This document shows positions 1 to 8,415 of a DNA stretch of 59,972 nt, in pieces. Numbering within the stretch: the first letter of the stretch is position 1; each line of letters opens with the position of its first letter. The stretch is taken from assembly GCA_025358305.1 (NCBI GenBank), contig JANYJZ010000024.1, positions 1-59,972 of the forward strand, in the 5' to 3' direction. Both the position numbers and the translations under genes were made by a program. This DNA is from Ignavibacteriota bacterium. GTDB lineage: Bacteria > Bacteroidota > Ignavibacteria > UBA10030 > SZUA-254. The notes below the pieces were generated by a model that did not search any database, had not been told where the DNA came from, and worked only from the letters and a program-made list of their open reading frames with translations.

Positions 1-197
1 TGCCAGTTCATGAATTCATTGAAGGCGAGATAGAGGCGTGTCCAGCCCCAGAGAAGGCCGTACGGGACAACGACCGCGCCCGCCAGGAAGAGGAAGAGCG
101 GCACGCCGAGGAGGTTCGCTCTGCCAAGGGAAATGGAAAAGTCTCCAGTGCCATCGGCGGACGCGGGGTCGGAGACATGCGCGGGCGCGGGCGGCAC
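1..197 (-). CDS. N-terminal fragment of a membrane protein, DUF3267-like (partial)
   Basis: A GTG at 197 opens a frame that runs off the window edge after 65 codons. The visible part has a polar start (residues 1-20), a short ISLGRAN stretch, and a strongly hydrophobic helix at about residues 29-50 ending in PYGLLWGW, followed by an amphipathic stretch. A polar start plus ISLxxAN followed by a helix resembles the beginning of DUF3267 (putative zincin peptidase) membrane proteins of Bacteroidota. The metal-binding motif would lie outside the window, so the family is a guess. It starts 6 nt after the stop of the VOC gene upstream and is likely co-transcribed. The other minus-strand frames here are arginine- and serine-rich shadows. 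Confidence 0.45.
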   Translation of the reverse strand, partial: MPPAPAHVSDPASADGTGDFSISLGRANLLGVPLFLFLAGAVVVPYGLLWGWTRLYLAFNEFMNW

Positions 198-203
198 GAT
201 GGA

Positions 204-590
204 TCAGCCTTTGAAGTGCGGGTTCTGGATGATCCCAAAGATGTTGCCGAAGGGGTCCTTCACCGTCGCGATCTTGATCCCGCTCCCGACATCCTGGAGC
301 GCTGTGTGCTTCTTCGCTCCGAGCCGGAGGAGCCTCGCGAGGGAGCGCGAGGCGTTCGCGACCCCCCAATAGACGATGACGCTCTCGTCGACCTTCCCGG
401 ATCCGCCCGTGCCCGGATGAAGGCCGAGTTCGAACCCGCCGACGTCGAAGCCGACGTAGAACGGTTCGTCGAAGTAGGGTTCCTTCCCGAGGATGGTCGC
501 ATACCAGTCGCGCGCCTTCTTCATCGACGGCACGTTATAGACCGCGGTGCGCAGTCCGAGGATCGGCCCCTGTTTGCGTTTTGCTGCCAT
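204..590 (-). CDS. VOC-superfamily (glyoxalase/bleomycin-resistance-like) protein
   Basis: The 128-aa protein is the size of a single VOC unit made of two beta-alpha-beta-beta-beta modules. The N-terminal module has LRTAVYNVPSMKKARDWYATILGKEP, shown here only as its pattern of a beta strand followed by the AxxWYxxxLG helix. The C-terminal module ends VKDPFGNIFGIIQNP, the usual 'DPdGN' turn. The start at 590 (MAAKRKQGP) was preferred because the longer frame adds an arginine/serine-rich, non-homologous extension that runs into the ompA-like gene. It begins 4 nt after that gene's stop, so it is the third gene of the MFS/OmpA run. The substrate cannot be told from sequence; VOC proteins include lyases, dioxygenases and resistance proteins. 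Confidence 0.8.
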   Translation of the reverse strand: MAAKRKQGPILGLRTAVYNVPSMKKARDWYATILGKEPYFDEPFYVGFDVGGFELGLHPGTGGSGKVDESVIVYWGVANASRSLARLLRLGAKKHTALQDVGSGIKIATVKDPFGNIFGIIQNPHFKG

Positions 591-594
591 AGCG

Positions 595-2103
595 TTACTT
601 CCCCTGTCTTGCCCCGGCGGGCGTGATGACGATGTCGATCCGGCGGTTCTTCGCCCGTCCTTCGGGCGTGTCGTTGCTCGCGACGGGCCGGCTCTCGCCG
701 TACCCTTGGGAGTTGATCGGGATCTCCACACCCATATTGGCCATGAGATATTCCGCGGTGGCCTTCGCGCGGCTCTCAGAGAGTGTCTGGTTGGCCTCGT
801 CGCTTCCCTGGCTGTCGGTGTGTCCTTCGATCATGATGCTGCAGCGCGGAAACTTCTTGATCGCCTCCTGGACCTTCGTCAGGAGCGTGTAGTACTGCGG
901 CTCGATGATGTTCTTGCCGACGGGGAAGCTCAGACCGTAGAGGCGGATGATGATGTTGTTCCCGTCGCGCAGGACGTTCCCTTCGTCGTCGGTGAACATG
1001 AGCCCCACCTGGTGGATCGTCTCCTCCTGCTCGTGCTGCGTGTTGAGCTTGTGCTGCAGTTCGGTCCCTGCCTCCTTCAGCTGCCGCTCGTTCTCCGTGA
1101 GGGACCCCACCCGGTTCTCCATCGACGCGACGCGCTGCTTCAAATTGTCGATCTCGCTCTCTTTGCCGTGGACGGCTTCGGCCGCATCGGTGAGCGCGCC
1201 GGCGTTGTCCTTGATCTTCGCGTCGCGTTCCTTGATCGCGGCCGTGATCGCCGCGACGGTCGGGCGGTAGCCCTCGTCGAAGCGCGCCACGAGCCCGGCA
1301 GCGCCGGCCGCAGACTGCAGGGAGGCTTCGGCATCAAGGATGGCGTCCTCGTACGTCTTGTCGCTTTGCTTCATCGACAGGATCGTCTTGTGCAGGTAGA
1401 TCGCATGCGCCGCTTCGTACTTCGACTCCTGGGCGAGATGCCGGGCCTCGTCCGTATCGTATCGGTTCTGCTTCAGGAGGGCTTCCACCTGCGCGGCAAG
1501 CGTTTGGGCGCGCGCATAGGTCTTCGGCGCGTTGTCCTTCGCGCCGATCTCCTCGGCTTGCTTCATGAGCGTGCGGGCGGGGGAGAGGTAGTTCGATTTG
1601 ATGGCTTCGAGCTCCGCGGACCGGTAGATCGATTCCGCGTCGGACGCCTTGCGCTTGGCGTCGTCGAGGCTTCCGTCCTCAAGCGCGCGGGCGGCGCGGT
1701 TGAACTGGTCCTCGGCCTTATTCCAGAGATCCGCGGAGTAGTTCGGCGCCCCGGCGCTCGTCGCGTCGGTCCGGGCTGCCATGGCGGCGCTCAAGCCGAC
1801 CTCGGCGATCTTGCACTGGTCGAGCGACTTTGCGATATAGATCTGCGCGCTTTTGACCTTCTCTTGTATGTCCTCGAGGCGTCCCTGGCGAGCGAACACC
1901 GCGGTCGCCTCATTATAGTACTCCATCCCCTTGGCGAAGCTGTTTGGGGCGATGAGATCGGCCTTCTTCTCCTTCGCCTGGGCGATGAGCGCATTGAGGT
2001 CGCCGAAAAGCTGGTTCTTGAGATTGTCCTGCGCGAATGCTCCCGACGCGGCGAAGACCAACGAAAGTGCCACAGTGAGCAACAGAAGATGTATCCGATT
2101 CAT
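595..2103 (-). CDS. OmpA-family outer-membrane/peptidoglycan-associated protein
   Basis: The 502-aa protein starts with a Sec signal peptide (MNRIHLLLLTVAL...GAFAQ, residues 1-25). Residues 30-290 are alanine-rich helical repeats resembling the DUF4398-like helical domain found beside OmpA domains. A coiled coil follows (about 290-360). The C-terminal OmpA/MotB peptidoglycan-binding domain (about 385-500) has the IEGHTDSQG motif and the SESRAKATAEYL and NRRIDIVI motifs that hold diaminopimelate. It should tether the outer membrane to the wall. ATG 2103 was chosen over ATG 2109 because a GGAG lies 8 nt upstream of it. A promoter (2151-2182) sits about 45 nt upstream, so the gene has its own start in addition to any read-through from the MFS gene. 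Confidence 0.88.
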   Translation of the reverse strand: MNRIHLLLLTVALSLVFAASGAFAQDNLKNQLFGDLNALIAQAKEKKADLIAPNSFAKGMEYYNEATAVFARQGRLEDIQEKVKSAQIYIAKSLDQCKIAEVGLSAAMAARTDATSAGAPNYSADLWNKAEDQFNRAARALEDGSLDDAKRKASDAESIYRSAELEAIKSNYLSPARTLMKQAEEIGAKDNAPKTYARAQTLAAQVEALLKQNRYDTDEARHLAQESKYEAAHAIYLHKTILSMKQSDKTYEDAILDAEASLQSAAGAAGLVARFDEGYRPTVAAITAAIKERDAKIKDNAGALTDAAEAVHGKESEIDNLKQRVASMENRVGSLTENERQLKEAGTELQHKLNTQHEQEETIHQVGLMFTDDEGNVLRDGNNIIIRLYGLSFPVGKNIIEPQYYTLLTKVQEAIKKFPRCSIMIEGHTDSQGSDEANQTLSESRAKATAEYLMANMGVEIPINSQGYGESRPVASNDTPEGRAKNRRIDIVITPAGARQGK

Positions 2104-2150
2104 ACGCATGTCTCCGGTGAATGTGTGGGCACAGTTCGAACGAATTTGAA

Positions 2151-2182
2151 AAAATATAGCGGAAAACTCCTCGACAATCAAG
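2151..2182 (-). promoter_or_regulatory. Promoter of the OmpA-family gene
   Basis: On the minus strand CTTG (2182-2179) is followed by 20 nt and TATATTTT (2158-2151). This matches the Bacteroidota-type -33/-7 pattern seen throughout the window. The predicted start of transcription is near 2145, about 40 nt before the ATG. Confidence 0.7.
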
Positions 2183-2245
2183 TGCTTGCGGGAAGTCTCA
2201 ACGGCAGCCCATCGGAGGTCCAGATGTGTGCGCCGCGAGGGGATG

Positions 2246-3517
2246 TTAGGGTGGGTCAAACCGCTGCGTCAGGAGCTCCGGCGATTTCACCGTCAGCCAG
2301 CCCACGATCACGAGTGTCATCACGCCACCGAACACTGCCGACGGTATGACGCCTAAGAGGCGCGCCGCCACGCCCGATTCGAACGCGCCGAGCTCGTTCG
2401 ACGACGAAACGAATATCCCGTTCACCGCCATCACCCGGCCGCGCATCGCGTCGGGAGTCAGGAGCTGGAGGAGCGTCTGGCGGATGACGACGCTGACCGA
2501 ATCGAACGCCCCGCTGAGAAAAAGTGCCGCCACCGAAAGCCCCATCCAGGGCGAGACCGCAAACACCAATACAGAGACGCCGAATCCCGCCACCGCGAAC
2601 AGGAGGTTGCGCCACGCGTACTGCATCGCGGAGAACCGGGAGAGAATGAGGAGCGTCAGCACCGCGCCCACCGCGGGCGCCGCGCGGAGGATCCCCAATC
2701 CTTGAGCCCCCACCTTCAGGATGTCCTGCGCGTAGATCGGCAGGATCGCCACCACGCCGCCGAAGAGAACCGAGAAGAGGTCGAGGGAGATCGCATAGAG
2801 GATCGGCTTCGTGCTCCAGACGAACCGGAGACCCTCTTTGACGCTTTCGATGACGTCGGTCTTCGACGGTTCGGCGCTCATCCCCTTATCGCTCACTCGA
2901 GTGAAGAGGAAGAGTGAAACGCAGAGAAGGGCGGCCACGACGAACAGCGTGTGGGAAAAGCCCAGCCACGAGAAGAGGAACCCTCCGGCGGCCGGCCCGA
3001 CGATCGAGCCCGCCTGCCAGGCGGAACTGCTCCAAGTCGCGGCGTTCTCGTACGCGTGGACAGGGACGAGAAAGGCCCGAAGCGAAGAGGCCGCCGGCGA
3101 CTGGAACGCCCTGCAGAGCCCGACGAGGAAGACCGTGGCGTACATGACCGCCACCAGATAAGAAGCCGGGATGCCGGTGGAGGTTTCGTATTCGTGGGCG
3201 AAGATATGGAGGAGGATCGATCCGACGGCGATCGTGCCGGTGGAGAAGAGGATGATCGTCCGTTTGCTTTTGCGGTCGGCGATGTGCCCGCCGTAAAGCG
3301 ACAGCCCGATGAACGGGAGGGCTTCGGCGAGTCCGATGAAGCCGAGGGCAAGGGGGTCCTTCGTGATGCTGTAGATCTCATAGCCGAGCGCGACCTCCTG
3401 GATGAGGAGGGCCACCGTCAAGAGGAACGAGGAGATGATGAAGTTCCTGTATTCCGGAAACCGCAGCGCGGCGTAGGGGTCGTGGACCAGACGCGGAGAA
3501 GATTTCACTGTTGTCAC
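2246..3517 (-). CDS. MFS transporter, EntS/MFS_3-like exporter
   Basis: A 423-aa polytopic membrane protein with about twelve hydrophobic helices, the usual size for the major facilitator superfamily. The first cytoplasmic loop has GGHIADRKSKR, the MFS motif A (GxxxDRxGRR-type) between TM2 and TM3. The N-terminus (YAALRFPEYRNFIISSFLLT) is typical of the MFS_3/EntS group, which exports siderophores and drugs. The substrate is not predictable. ATG 3517 is the first start and lies about 65 nt downstream of a good promoter (3588-3619). It precedes the ompA-like and VOC genes on the same strand, with a 140-nt gap that holds a second promoter. Confidence 0.85.
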   Translation of the reverse strand: MTTVKSSPRLVHDPYAALRFPEYRNFIISSFLLTVALLIQEVALGYEIYSITKDPLALGFIGLAEALPFIGLSLYGGHIADRKSKRTIILFSTGTIAVGSILLHIFAHEYETSTGIPASYLVAVMYATVFLVGLCRAFQSPAASSLRAFLVPVHAYENAATWSSSAWQAGSIVGPAAGGFLFSWLGFSHTLFVVAALLCVSLFLFTRVSDKGMSAEPSKTDVIESVKEGLRFVWSTKPILYAISLDLFSVLFGGVVAILPIYAQDILKVGAQGLGILRAAPAVGAVLTLLILSRFSAMQYAWRNLLFAVAGFGVSVLVFAVSPWMGLSVAALFLSGAFDSVSVVIRQTLLQLLTPDAMRGRVMAVNGIFVSSSNELGAFESGVAARLLGVIPSAVFGGVMTLVIVGWLTVKSPELLTQRFDPP

Positions 3518-3587
3518 TCTCGCACCGAGTCTTCCAGCACGCGACGATGGTACGTCATTCTTCGTATGTAATTTTAAACTAGCAGAT

Positions 3588-3619
3588 TAAATATACATAC
3601 TCTGTTGTGCGCTGTCAAG
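3588..3619 (-). promoter_or_regulatory. Promoter of the MFS gene
   Basis: Minus-strand CTTG (3619-3616), a 20-nt spacer and TATATTTA (3595-3588). It could also be read as a sigma70-like CTTGACA, but the spacing matches the other promoters in the window. Confidence 0.7.
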
Positions 3620-3812
3620 CGCGTCTTTGGGGCGAAAGAGGCACCTCCATCATGTTCTGTCATCAGTGTTCATATCGTGTCCTGCTGACACGTCGAGTCT
3701 CTTTCTATCGAGAAATCACATCCGCCGGATGAACGAGAACTTCCCCAGTGACACGCCAGTAACAATGCACGATGAATTTCAATTCTGAATTGACAACGAG
3801 ATACCTTCTCTC
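3620..3812. other. Gene-free AT-rich spacer
   Basis: No credible coding frame is seen. Base composition drops from GC-rich to AT-rich here. The stretch at 3746-3763 (AGTGACACGCCAGTAAC-like) recurs in diverged form at about 4673-4690, so the flanking repeat described next may once have been longer. Confidence 0.5.
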
Positions 3813-3882
3813 ACCTTGCAACTCAGCCTTTTTTATGCTAATTTTTAACTCAATCCCGCTCTCTTTTTGTGGGATTGCTTTT
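3813..3882 (+). repeat. 70-bp promoter/5'-hairpin repeat, copy 1
   Basis: This copy aligns without gaps to 4742-4811 (offset 929 bp; about 60 of 70 positions identical by eye). It contains CTTG (3815-3818), a 20-nt spacer, TAATTTTT (3839-3846), and a stem-loop at 3853-3875 (arms ATCCCGC and GTGGGAT, one G-U pair, 9-nt loop) followed by TTGCTTTT. The hairpin would be at the very 5' end of the transcript. Confidence 0.75.
3815..3846 (+). promoter_or_regulatory. Promoter of the AT-rich VOC gene
   Basis: CTTG (3815-3818), 20 nt, TAATTTTT (3839-3846). Transcription would begin near 3853, giving a leader of about 70 nt that opens with the stem-loop. Confidence 0.6.
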
Positions 3883-3922
3883 CGTACAAGAAATGAACTT
3901 ATTAAAAATAAATTGACAGACA

Positions 3923-4411
3923 ATGAAAAAAACAACATTGATTACGTTGCTCACTTTGGCATTAGCGACATCATTCTGTTTTGGTTTTGCTTTCAGATCA
4001 ATCATAACCAACAATTCAAAGGACAACACAAAAATGAAAAAAGTAACAGGCATTGGCGGCATTTTCTTCAAATGCAAAGACCCCAAAGCATTGAACGAAT
4101 GGTATAAGACACACCTTGGGTTTGACACAAGCCCGTATGGAACAAGCTTTGAATGGCGAGAAATGGATGACAGCACAAAAAAGGGACTTACCCAGTGGAA
4201 TCCTTTTGCAGAAAATACAAAATATTTTGAGCCTTCAACAAAAGACTTTATGATAAATTACCGAGTAGAGAATTTGGTGGACCTTGTTGAGCAACTTAAG
4301 AAGGAAGGTGTAACCATTGTGGACACGATTGAAGCCTCCGACTACGGTAAATTCGTCCATATCCTTGACTCCGAAAAGAACAAAATTGAACTATGGGAAC
4401 CCAAAGACTGA
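3923..4411 (+). CDS. Exported VOC-family protein on an AT-rich island
   Basis: The 162-aa protein has a signal-peptide-like start (MKKTTLITLLTLALATSFCFG), then from about residue 38 (MKKVTGIGGIFFK) a single VOC unit: KDPKALNEWYKTHLGF in the first module and FVHILDSEKNKIELWEP in the second, with the family's C-terminal 'DxexNkIELWEP' end. This differs in base composition and codon use (A/T-ending codons) from every neighbour, which suggests recent transfer. An internal ATG at 4034 would give a cytosolic version without the signal sequence. No Shine-Dalgarno is evident before 3923. The gene lies between two copies of a 70-bp promoter repeat. Its substrate is unknown. Confidence 0.82.
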   Translation: MKKTTLITLLTLALATSFCFGFAFRSIITNNSKDNTKMKKVTGIGGIFFKCKDPKALNEWYKTHLGFDTSPYGTSFEWREMDDSTKKGLTQWNPFAENTKYFEPSTKDFMINYRVENLVDLVEQLKKEGVTIVDTIEASDYGKFVHILDSEKNKIELWEPKD

Positions 4412-4741
4412 GTAGAAAAGACTCGGTGTCCCGGTGGGCGGCACGACGACCAAATGATTCTCCAACTTTCACAGACAGCGTTTGCGACATCAAACAGTTG
4501 TGCCCTGAACGAGCAGTAGCACGAACGCAGTACATACGATCAGGAGAAATTTAGAAATAGGGGGGCATCGACGGTGACCCGAACACTCGTGCATCGATCA
4601 CACTCGGCGGGTGTCATCGGCGATGACCATTTTCGAGCCTTGACAATGTACGACCTACGGACAGTAGCCTTGAGAGTAACACCCCAGTAACACATCTTCC
4701 CAGAAACCCCTTCAGTTCGAGCATCTCTACGCCTTCCCGAG
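4412..4741. other. Non-coding spacer downstream of the VOC island
   Basis: No convincing gene is seen. Composition returns gradually to intermediate GC. The segment at 4673-4690 resembles 3746-3763, upstream of the other repeat copy. A minus-strand frame here (4540-4755) has no recognisable protein features and is not called. Confidence 0.45.
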
Positions 4742-4811
4742 ACCTTGCAACTCACTCCCTTTTATGCTATATTTTAACCCATTCCCGCTCTCTTTTGGCG
4801 GGATTGCTTTT
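4742..4811 (+). repeat. 70-bp promoter/5'-hairpin repeat, copy 2
   Basis: Ungapped partner of 3813-3882. It contains CTTG (4744-4747), TATATTTT (4768-4775) and a stem-loop at 4783-4803 (TCCCGC/GCGGGA, 9-nt loop TCTCTTTTG) followed by TTGCTTTT. The G-C pair here replaces a G-U pair in copy 1, so the stem is kept while its sequence changes. Confidence 0.75.
4744..4775 (+). promoter_or_regulatory. Promoter of the lepA operon
   Basis: CTTG (4744-4747), 20 nt, TATATTTT (4768-4775). The expected transcript starts near 4782 with the stem-loop, about 75 nt ahead of lepA. Confidence 0.72.
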
Positions 4812-4856
4812 CTTGTGCTTGGAAATTGTACGTTTTTCCCCACATTCGGTCGTTGA

Positions 4857-6653
4857 ATGGAACAGGTTCGGAACTTTTGCATCATCGCGCATATCGATCA
4901 CGGCAAGTCCACGATCGCCGACCGCCTCCTTGAACGGACCGGCACCGTCACCGCGCGGGAGATGAAGACGAACCAGGTCTTGGACGACATGGAACTCGAG
5001 CAGGAGCGCGGGATCACGATCAAGCTCCACGCCATCCAGATGAAGTACCAGGCCCGCGACGGCAAGCCCTACACCCTTAATCTCATCGACACCCCCGGCC
5101 ACGTCGACTTCTCGTACGAGGTCTCCCGGTCCCTCGCCGCGTGCGAGGGGGCGCTCCTTGTCGTGGACGCTTCCCAGGGAGTCGAGGCGCAGACGATCAG
5201 CAACCTCTACCTTGCGATCGACGCGGGCCTCGAGATCATCCCCGTCATCAACAAGATCGACCTGCCAAGCGCGATGGTCGACACGGTGAAGCATCAGATC
5301 ATGGACCTGATCGGCTGCAAGGACGAGGAGATCATCCTCACGAGCGCGAAGATGAAGATCGGCGTCGACGAGATCCTCGAAGCCGTCGTGACGCGCATCG
5401 CTCCTCCGAAGGGCGACCCGGACGCGCCCCTGGCGGCTCTCATCTTTGATTCCATTTTCGACGGCTACCGCGGCTCGATCGTCTACGTCCGCGTCATGGC
5501 CGGAACGATCAACGAAAAAGACAAGATCCGGTTCTTCGCCACCGACAAGGTCTTCGAAGCCGAAGAGGTTGGGATCCTCGACATGCGCCGGGTCAGAACC
5601 GGTACTCTCTCGGCCGGCGACGTCGGATATATCATCCCCGGGGCGAGGGATGTCCACGACACGAAGGTTGGCGACACCGTGACGAACGCGGCGCGTCCCG
5701 CCGACGGGCCGCTTCCCGGCTACAAGGAAGCGAAGCCGATGGTCTTCGCCGGCCTATACCCGGTGAACTCCGACAACTTCGCGGACCTCAGGGACTCCCT
5801 GGAAAAACTCCGTATGAACGACGCTTCGCTCATCTTCGAGCCGGAATCGTCCGTCGCACTCGGGTTCGGTTTCCGCGCGGGGTTCCTCGGCCTGCTCCAC
5901 ATGGAGATCATTCAGGAACGCCTCGAGCGTGAATATGAGCAGGAGCTCATCACGACAGTACCGAACGTCGAATACCGCGTCGTGAAGCTTAACGGCGACG
6001 TCGTCCTCGTCGACAACCCTGCGTTCATGCCTGAAGCCGGCGACATCGAGCGTGTCGAGGAGCCGATCATCAAGGCGCAGATCATCGTTCCGACCGAGTA
6101 TATCGGCAACATCATGAAGCTCTGCACGGACCGCCGGGGCGTCTACAAGAACACGACGTACATCGATCCGACGCGCGCCGATCTGCGCTACGAGATGCCG
6201 CTCTCGGAGATCATCTTCGATTTTTACGACAAGCTCAAGTCCACCTCGCGCGGCTACGCCTCCCTCGATTATGAGTTCTTCGAGAACCGCGAGTCGGACC
6301 TTGTGAAGCTCGACATCCTTCTCAACGGCGAGCCGGTCGACGCGCTCTCGGTCATCGTTCACCGGGAACGGTCGTACGAGTGGGGGAAGAAGCTCTGCGC
6401 GAAGCTCCGGAAGCTCATCCCGCGGCAGATGTTCGAGGTGGTCATCCAGGCGGCTATAGGGAGCAAGATCATCGCCCGGGACTCCATCTCCGCGATGCGC
6501 AAAAACGTCATCGCAAAGTGCTACGGCGGAGATATCAGCCGAAAACGCAAGCTCCTCGAGAAACAAAAGGAGGGGAAACGGCGTATGAAACAGGTAGGAA
6601 GAGTGGAAATCCCGCAGGAGGCGTTCCTCGCCGTCCTCGCGATGGAAGAATAG
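4857..6653 (+). CDS. lepA: Elongation factor 4 (back-translocating GTPase LepA)
   Basis: The 598-aa length matches LepA/EF4. The GTPase motifs are all visible: AHIDHGKST (G1, about residues 11-19), the RGITI switch I, DTPGHVDF (G3) and NKIDLP (G4). The LepA-specific C-terminal domain is present, with [13 protein letters not shown] near residue 285 and the basic [17 protein letters not shown] tail near residue 560 that contacts tRNA and the peptidyl-transferase region. EF4 acts on stalled ribosomes in the cytoplasm and helps ribosome biogenesis. It is the first gene of a unit continuing into two signal peptidases, the usual lepA-lepB linkage. Confidence 0.97.
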   Translation: MEQVRNFCIIAHIDHGKSTIADRLLERTGTVTAREMKTNQVLDDMELEQERGITIKLHAIQMKYQARDGKPYTLNLIDTPGHVDFSYEVSRSLAACEGALLVVDASQGVEAQTISNLYLAIDAGLEIIPVINKIDLPSAMVDTVKHQIMDLIGCKDEEIILTSAKMKIGVDEILEAVVTRIAPPKGDPDAPLAALIFDSIFDGYRGSIVYVRVMAGTINEKDKIRFFATDKVFEAEEVGILDMRRVRTGTLSAGDVGYIIPGARDVHDTKVGDTVTNAARPADGPLPGYKEAKPMVFAGLYPVNSDNFADLRDSLEKLRMNDASLIFEPESSVALGFGFRAGFLGLLHMEIIQERLEREYEQELITTVPNVEYRVVKLNGDVVLVDNPAFMPEAGDIERVEEPIIKAQIIVPTEYIGNIMKLCTDRRGVYKNTTYIDPTRADLRYEMPLSEIIFDFYDKLKSTSRGYASLDYEFFENRESDLVKLDILLNGEPVDALSVIVHRERSYEWGKKLCAKLRKLIPRQMFEVVIQAAIGSKIIARDSISAMRKNVIAKCYGGDISRKRKLLEKQKEGKRRMKQVGRVEIPQEAFLAVLAMEE

Positions 6654-6685
6654 TTCTCTCACAATCGGACAGGACACACGACCGT

Positions 6686-7588
6686 ATGGCAAAGGCAGGA
6701 GACCACAAGGGTACACCGGCGGAACAGGCGCAGCATCCGTCTGCGTTCGTCGCATGGCTGAAGGAACTGGGGATCATCTTCGGTGCGTTCCTTCTCTTGA
6801 ACAGCTTCGTCCTCGCGTCGTTCGAGGTCCCGACCGGCTCGATGGAGAACGAGATCATGACGGGGGATTTTCTCCTCGTCAACAAGTTCGTCTTCGGCGG
6901 TACGACCCCGAAGACCATCCCGTTCACAAATACGAAAATCCCCTCGTTCAAGCTTCCCGCCCTCTGGGATGTGGAGCGGGGCGACATCATCGTCTTCATC
7001 TTCCCCGGCATGAGGGAAGAGACCCAAGCGACGGACTTCGCGTACTATCTCAAGCGCTGCATCGCGGTCGCAGGCGACACCCTCCAGATCCGCGACCGGA
7101 TCGTCACCGTGAACGGCAAGCCGTTCCCGAACCCCCGGAACCTTAAGTTCAACTCCGCGATGATCCGCCCGCCCGGTCTGTCCGATCCGAGGATCTTCCC
7201 GAAGGGCTCCGGCTTCAATGAGGACAACTACGGGCCGGTCGTCATCCCGAAAAAAGGCATGGTCGTCGCGCTCAACGCGGAGACGTACCAGCGGTGGGAT
7301 ACGTTCATCAAGCGCGAAGGGCACCGCGTCGAGCTTGTCAACGGCGCCGTCCGCGTCGACGGCTCAGCCGCGGCGTCGTACACGGTCGAACGCGACTATG
7401 TCTTCGGCATGGGGGACAACCGGGATAACAGCCTCGACAGCAGGTTCTGGGGCTTCATTCCGAAGGAATCGGTCATCGGGACCCCGCTCATCGTCTATTG
7501 GTCATGGAACCCCGACGTGTCGCTCTTCACCATCGGCGACAAGCTCTCCACCGTCCGCTGGGTTCGGTTCGGGACCCTCGTGAGGTGA
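6686..7588 (+). CDS. lepB: Signal peptidase I (first of two)
   Basis: A 300-aa S26 peptidase that cuts signal peptides from exported proteins at the outer face of the inner membrane. An N-terminal membrane anchor (about residues 24-45) is followed by the catalytic serine in VPTGSMENE (S52), the lysine in YYLKRCIAVAGD (K123) and the box E motif GDNRDNSLDSRFWG near residue 245. ATG 6686 gives the normal N-terminus. The longer upstream frame overlaps lepA and is a shadow. It lies 32 nt after lepA and overlaps the second lepB by 4 nt (GTGA), so the pair should be translationally coupled. It carries an insertion between the Ser and Lys boxes (about residues 70-100), as in other FCB-group enzymes. 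Confidence 0.93.
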   Translation: MAKAGDHKGTPAEQAQHPSAFVAWLKELGIIFGAFLLLNSFVLASFEVPTGSMENEIMTGDFLLVNKFVFGGTTPKTIPFTNTKIPSFKLPALWDVERGDIIVFIFPGMREETQATDFAYYLKRCIAVAGDTLQIRDRIVTVNGKPFPNPRNLKFNSAMIRPPGLSDPRIFPKGSGFNEDNYGPVVIPKKGMVVALNAETYQRWDTFIKREGHRVELVNGAVRVDGSAAASYTVERDYVFGMGDNRDNSLDSRFWGFIPKESVIGTPLIVYWSWNPDVSLFTIGDKLSTVRWVRFGTLVR

Positions 7589-8415
7589 TCACGCCCGTGC
7601 AGCCTCCACGCGACATCCCCTCTCGGTTCACGGTCGTGAGACAGATCTGGGACGGCTACCAGGTCGTGTTGTTCGCGCTCGCAGGAGCGCTCGCGATCAA
7701 GCTTTTCGTCCTCGGCGCGGTCTACGTCCCCTCGCAGTCGATGGAAGGGACGCTCAGGACCGGGGACTACGTACTTGTCAACAAGCTCCTGTACGGGGCG
7801 CGGCTCCCCGAACACCTCGCGCCGTCGGAGTCCGGCCTTTCGTTCTTCCATCTTCCCGGCCTCGCGCCTCTCTCCCGCGGCGACGTCGTCGTCTTTGAAC
7901 TTCCGTCCAGCGCGTTTCCTGACACGCGGCCCGAGCGCGTCACGTTCGTGAAGCGCTGCGTCGCGCTCGCCGGCGACGAAGTGCGCATCGCCTCCGGCGA
8001 CATCGTGGTCAACGGCGACCGGCTCCAGATCGACGGCTGGTCGGGCGATCCCCGCATCGAGTTCGGTCCGGTCCGCGTCCCCCGCAAGGGCGAACTCTTG
8101 GCGCTCTCCCTCGGGTCGATGTCGCCGGCCATCGAGCGGATCATCGTGAACGAAGGACATGCGATCGCGTCGAGAGGGGATTCCGTCCTCATCGACGGGA
8201 CCCCCGCCCGGACATACCGGGTGGAGGAAGAGTATGTGTTCGTTCTCGGCGACAACCTCAACCACAGCTTCGACAGCCGGAGCTGGGGGTTCCTGCCCCG
8301 CAAGAACATCATCGGGAGCGCCATGATGGTCTATTGGTCGGTGGAGCCTTCTTCGGCCGACGCAGGACCGTTCGCCCGCGTCCGGTGGGACCGCCTCTTT
8401 TCGCTCATCCGCTGA
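7585..8415 (+). CDS. lepB: Signal peptidase I (second of two)
   Basis: A 276-aa S26 peptidase, paralogous to the gene just upstream. One membrane helix (about residues 24-46), the catalytic serine in VPSQSMEGTL (S52), lysine in TFVKRCVALAGD (K123) and GDNLNHSFDSRSWGF (box E) are all present, so both copies look active. GTG 7585 overlaps the preceding stop as GTGA; GTG 7597 is an alternative. The two enzymes differ most in the segment between the Ser and Lys boxes and in the C-terminal part, which could give different substrate ranges. This is an inference. Confidence 0.9.
   Translation: MITPVQPPRDIPSRFTVVRQIWDGYQVVLFALAGALAIKLFVLGAVYVPSQSMEGTLRTGDYVLVNKLLYGARLPEHLAPSESGLSFFHLPGLAPLSRGDVVVFELPSSAFPDTRPERVTFVKRCVALAGDEVRIASGDIVVNGDRLQIDGWSGDPRIEFGPVRVPRKGELLALSLGSMSPAIERIIVNEGHAIASRGDSVLIDGTPARTYRVEEEYVFVLGDNLNHSFDSRSWGFLPRKNIIGSAMMVYWSVEPSSADAGPFARVRWDRLFSLIR

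Noticed and set aside
547-2349. Plus-strand open frame of 600 codons opposite the OmpA-family gene
   Set aside because: Leu/Arg/Asp-rich translation without domains; the minus-strand OmpA domain is unambiguous.
3705-3938. Minus-strand frame in the AT-rich spacer, resembling a small exported protein
   Set aside because: The apparent signal-like N-terminus is the complement of AT-rich leader DNA and the promoter repeat; no partner or family supports it.
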